DNA of 64,000 bases from VAZQ01 sp050179645 (GTDB lineage Bacteria > Pseudomonadota > Alphaproteobacteria > Rhizobiales > Xanthobacteraceae). The stretch covers positions 1-64,000 of the forward strand of contig JBFXEX010000006.1 of NCBI GenBank assembly GCA_050179645.1. The letters are read 5' to 3'. Of the stretch, positions 62,176-64,000 are shown piece after piece. The translations under genes were made by a program, and so were the position numbers. Below the pieces are notes generated by a model that saw only the letters and a list, made by a program, of their open reading frames with translations, searched no databases and was not told where the DNA came from. Numbering within the stretch: the first letter of the stretch is position 1; each line of letters opens with the position of its first letter.

Positions 62176-63126
62176 ATGCCGTTTCGACCTGATTTCGGCC
62201 CCAAGCCGCGCCTCGGCTATACCCAAAGCCTGATCGCGCGCGCGGCCGAACGGCGCAACGATGCAACCGCGCTGGCGGCGCTGGAATGCGACGCGGGCGC
62301 CGGCGTCTATCTCATCGGCGGCGAGATGATCGTGCTGAAAAAGCGCGAGACGGTGCACGAGCCGTTGTTCACGCTAGCGGAGGCGCGCGCGCTGTCGAAC
62401 TCCGGTGAGATTATGTTTCTCGGCCTCATCGACAATTGTGGCCGCTTCGCACTTGAGCCGGACGCGGCGATCCTGGAAACGCTCAAGACCCGCGACGACC
62501 TCGTGGTGACCGACCTGCGATCGATCGCCATCAAGGGACTGGTCGAGGAAGATCACCTGCCGCCGCTGGCGGAGGGCAAGGCGCTGCTGCACTGGCACGC
62601 GCGCCATCGCTTCTGCTCGAGCTGCGGGTTGCCCACCAGCCTGTCCTGCGGCGGCTGGCGGCGCGACTGCCCGGTTTGCAAGGTTCAGCACTTTCCGCGC
62701 ACGGACCCGGTCGTCATTATGCTGCCGGTCGCCGGCGAGCGCTGCGTGCTCGGTCGCTCGTATCGGTTCCAGGGCAGCATGTGGTCGTGCCTCGCTGGCT
62801 TCGTGGAGCCGGGCGAGACGATCGAGGACGCGGTACGACGCGAGACGCTGGAGGAGTGCGGCATCGCGTGCGGCCGCGTCGCCTATTTTGCCACCCAGCC
62901 CTGGCCGTTCCCGAGCTCGCTGATGATCGGCTGCCACGCCGAGGCGCTGTCGCACGACATTGTGATCGACCGCACCGAACTCGAAGACGCGCGCTGGTTT
63001 GACCGCGAGGAAGTCGCGCAGATGCTCAAGCGGACGCACCCGCAGGGCTTGACGACCCCGCCGACCGTCGCCATCGCCTATCACATCATGCGTGCCTGGG
63101 TGGAGGAGGAGATTGAATTCCGTTGA
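62176..63126 (+). CDS. nudC: NADH pyrophosphatase / deNADding Nudix hydrolase
   Basis: A 316-residue Nudix enzyme that hydrolyses NADH and removes NAD caps from RNA. The zinc ribbon is CSSCGLPTSLSCGGWRRDCPVC, the Nudix box GFVEPGETIEDAVRRETLEECGI, and the downstream SQPWPFPxS-like motif is TQPWPFPSS. GGAGG precedes the ATG at 62176. It overlaps the next gene by 14 bases. Confidence 0.95.
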   Translation: MPFRPDFGPKPRLGYTQSLIARAAERRNDATALAALECDAGAGVYLIGGEMIVLKKRETVHEPLFTLAEARALSNSGEIMFLGLIDNCGRFALEPDAAILETLKTRDDLVVTDLRSIAIKGLVEEDHLPPLAEGKALLHWHARHRFCSSCGLPTSLSCGGWRRDCPVCKVQHFPRTDPVVIMLPVAGERCVLGRSYRFQGSMWSCLAGFVEPGETIEDAVRRETLEECGIACGRVAYFATQPWPFPSSLMIGCHAEALSHDIVIDRTELEDARWFDREEVAQMLKRTHPQGLTTPPTVAIAYHIMRAWVEEEIEFR

Positions 63127-64000
63127 CCGCCGCGGCACCCCACGGGCCATTCTCTGCGCCGGCATCATCGTGCTCGACGAGGTATTCCTGGTCGATCAAT
63201 TCCCGCAACCCGACGGCAAGGTCAACGCCCGCACCTACTTCTCGGTGAACGGCGGCTGCGCGGCCAACGCCGCGGTCGCGATTGCGCGGCTCGGCGGCGC
63301 CGTTTCGCTCTGCGGACCGCTCGGCGGCCCTGCCGGCGACGATGCCAACGGTGACCGGGTGCTGGCGGCGCTCGCGCGCGAGCACGTCGATTGCAGCAAT
63401 TGCGTGCGGGTCGCGGGCTGCGCAACGCCGCTGTCGGCGATCTTCATCGATGCAAGCGGTGACCGTATGATCACGACCTATCGCGACGACCGGATCGCCT
63501 CCGCAGAGCCGCCCGACCCGGCGGGCCTGGTGGCATCGGCAGACGCCGTGCTCGCCGACAACCGGTTTCCGGACTTCGTGCAGCCGATCTGCATGGCGGC
63601 GCGCGAGCGCGGCCTCACCGTCGTGCTCGACGCCGACAAGCCGACCGAGATGGCGGACCCGTTGCTGCGGATCGCCACGCATGTGGTGTTCTCAAGCGAG
63701 TCGCTGCGCGCCACGGCGGGGACCGACGACCTTGCCACCGCGCTGTTTCGCGTTGGCGACGCGACGGAGGCCTTCCTTGCCGTTACCGACGGCTCGAAGG
63801 ACGTCCTATGGCGCGACGGCAATGCACTGCGCCGCAGTCCCGCCTACCCGATCACAGCCGTGGACACGCTGGGCGCGGGCGACGTGTTTCACGGCGGGTT
63901 TGCCCTCGCGCTGGCCGAAGGCCGCGACCTCGGCTTTGCGATGCGCTTTGCCTCGGCAGCCGCGGCGATCAAGTGCTCGCGGCTCGGCGGCTCGGCCGGC
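63113..64000 (+). CDS. PfkB family carbohydrate kinase (partial, cut by right edge)
   Basis: At least 296 codons of a ribokinase-like sugar or nucleoside kinase. NGGCAANAAVAIARLGG near the start and the catalytic DTLGAGDVFHGGF are the two PfkB signatures. It starts at the TTG at 63113, with GGAGGAGG five bases upstream, overlapping nudC. No in-frame ATG occurs in the first part of the domain. The C-terminus lies beyond the window, so length and substrate cannot be given. Confidence 0.88.
   Translation, partial: MNSVDRRGTPRAILCAGIIVLDEVFLVDQFPQPDGKVNARTYFSVNGGCAANAAVAIARLGGAVSLCGPLGGPAGDDANGDRVLAALAREHVDCSNCVRVAGCATPLSAIFIDASGDRMITTYRDDRIASAEPPDPAGLVASADAVLADNRFPDFVQPICMAARERGLTVVLDADKPTEMADPLLRIATHVVFSSESLRATAGTDDLATALFRVGDATEAFLAVTDGSKDVLWRDGNALRRSPAYPITAVDTLGAGDVFHGGFALALAEGRDLGFAMRFASAAAAIKCSRLGGSAG

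Overview
The window is GC-rich, densely packed alphaproteobacterial chromosome, most likely Hyphomicrobiales (Rhizobiales), near Bradyrhizobium, Rhodopseudomonas or Pseudolabrys. This rests on the aapJQMP operon, the dapD/dapE and truA-fmt-def order, an ffs gene upstream of dnaX with a cysteine-poor DnaX zinc module, several Bug/TctC receptors, and dispersed palindromes of the kind common in that order. Gene calls come from reading proteins and motifs by eye. No search was run.

Layout. 1-3.3 kb is an accessory edge: the 5' end of a group II intron abutting the stop codon of an ABC-type binding protein, a short tyrosine recombinase and small orphan genes. 3.4-10.2 kb (minus strand) is a catabolic operon: a large molybdopterin enzyme like pyrogallol-phloroglucinol transhydroxylase with an extra N-terminal domain, its iron-sulfur subunit, DoxX, a class II aldolase and an M24 enzyme. 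10.3-15.1 kb holds two MetE-core-like proteins around a MarR regulator, a TctC receptor and a second DoxX. A promoter/operator can be read between marR and the first metE-like gene. 15.3-20.7 kb has a diguanylate cyclase and a sulfur cluster (cysteine synthase, AlaX, mercaptopyruvate sulfurtransferase, persulfide dioxygenase-rhodanese). 21.2-25.6 kb is aapJQMP; 25.8-33.5 kb is metC, an EAL protein, another TctC receptor, a peptide transporter, hydrolases and HupE.

33.6-42.7 kb is a housekeeping block (dapD, DUF805, dapE, then truA, fmt, def, rmuC). It is interrupted by a thioredoxin-reductase-like gene and, 43 bp downstream, the most interesting locus in the window: a 544-residue frame with one internal TGA, followed at the right distance by a perfect hairpin with a GGTC loop. 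It reads as a selenocysteine protein of the UGSC type with a bacterial SECIS element. 44.3-49.6 kb is a second aromatic-catabolism cluster (NicC-like monooxygenase, Gfo/Idh dehydrogenase, two-subunit Rieske dioxygenase, IclR regulator). 50-56.5 kb carries an MFS exporter, a TIR-TPR membrane protein, a TctC-like receptor and TspO. 56.5-64 kb is housekeeping: ABC-F ATPase, recR, ybaB, dnaX, SRP RNA, a HIT protein, nudC and a PfkB kinase cut by the window edge.

The accessory genes point to a soil or sediment bacterium that uses aromatic acids and handles reduced sulfur compounds. The substrates of both aromatic clusters and the role of the selenoprotein cannot be fixed from sequence alone.
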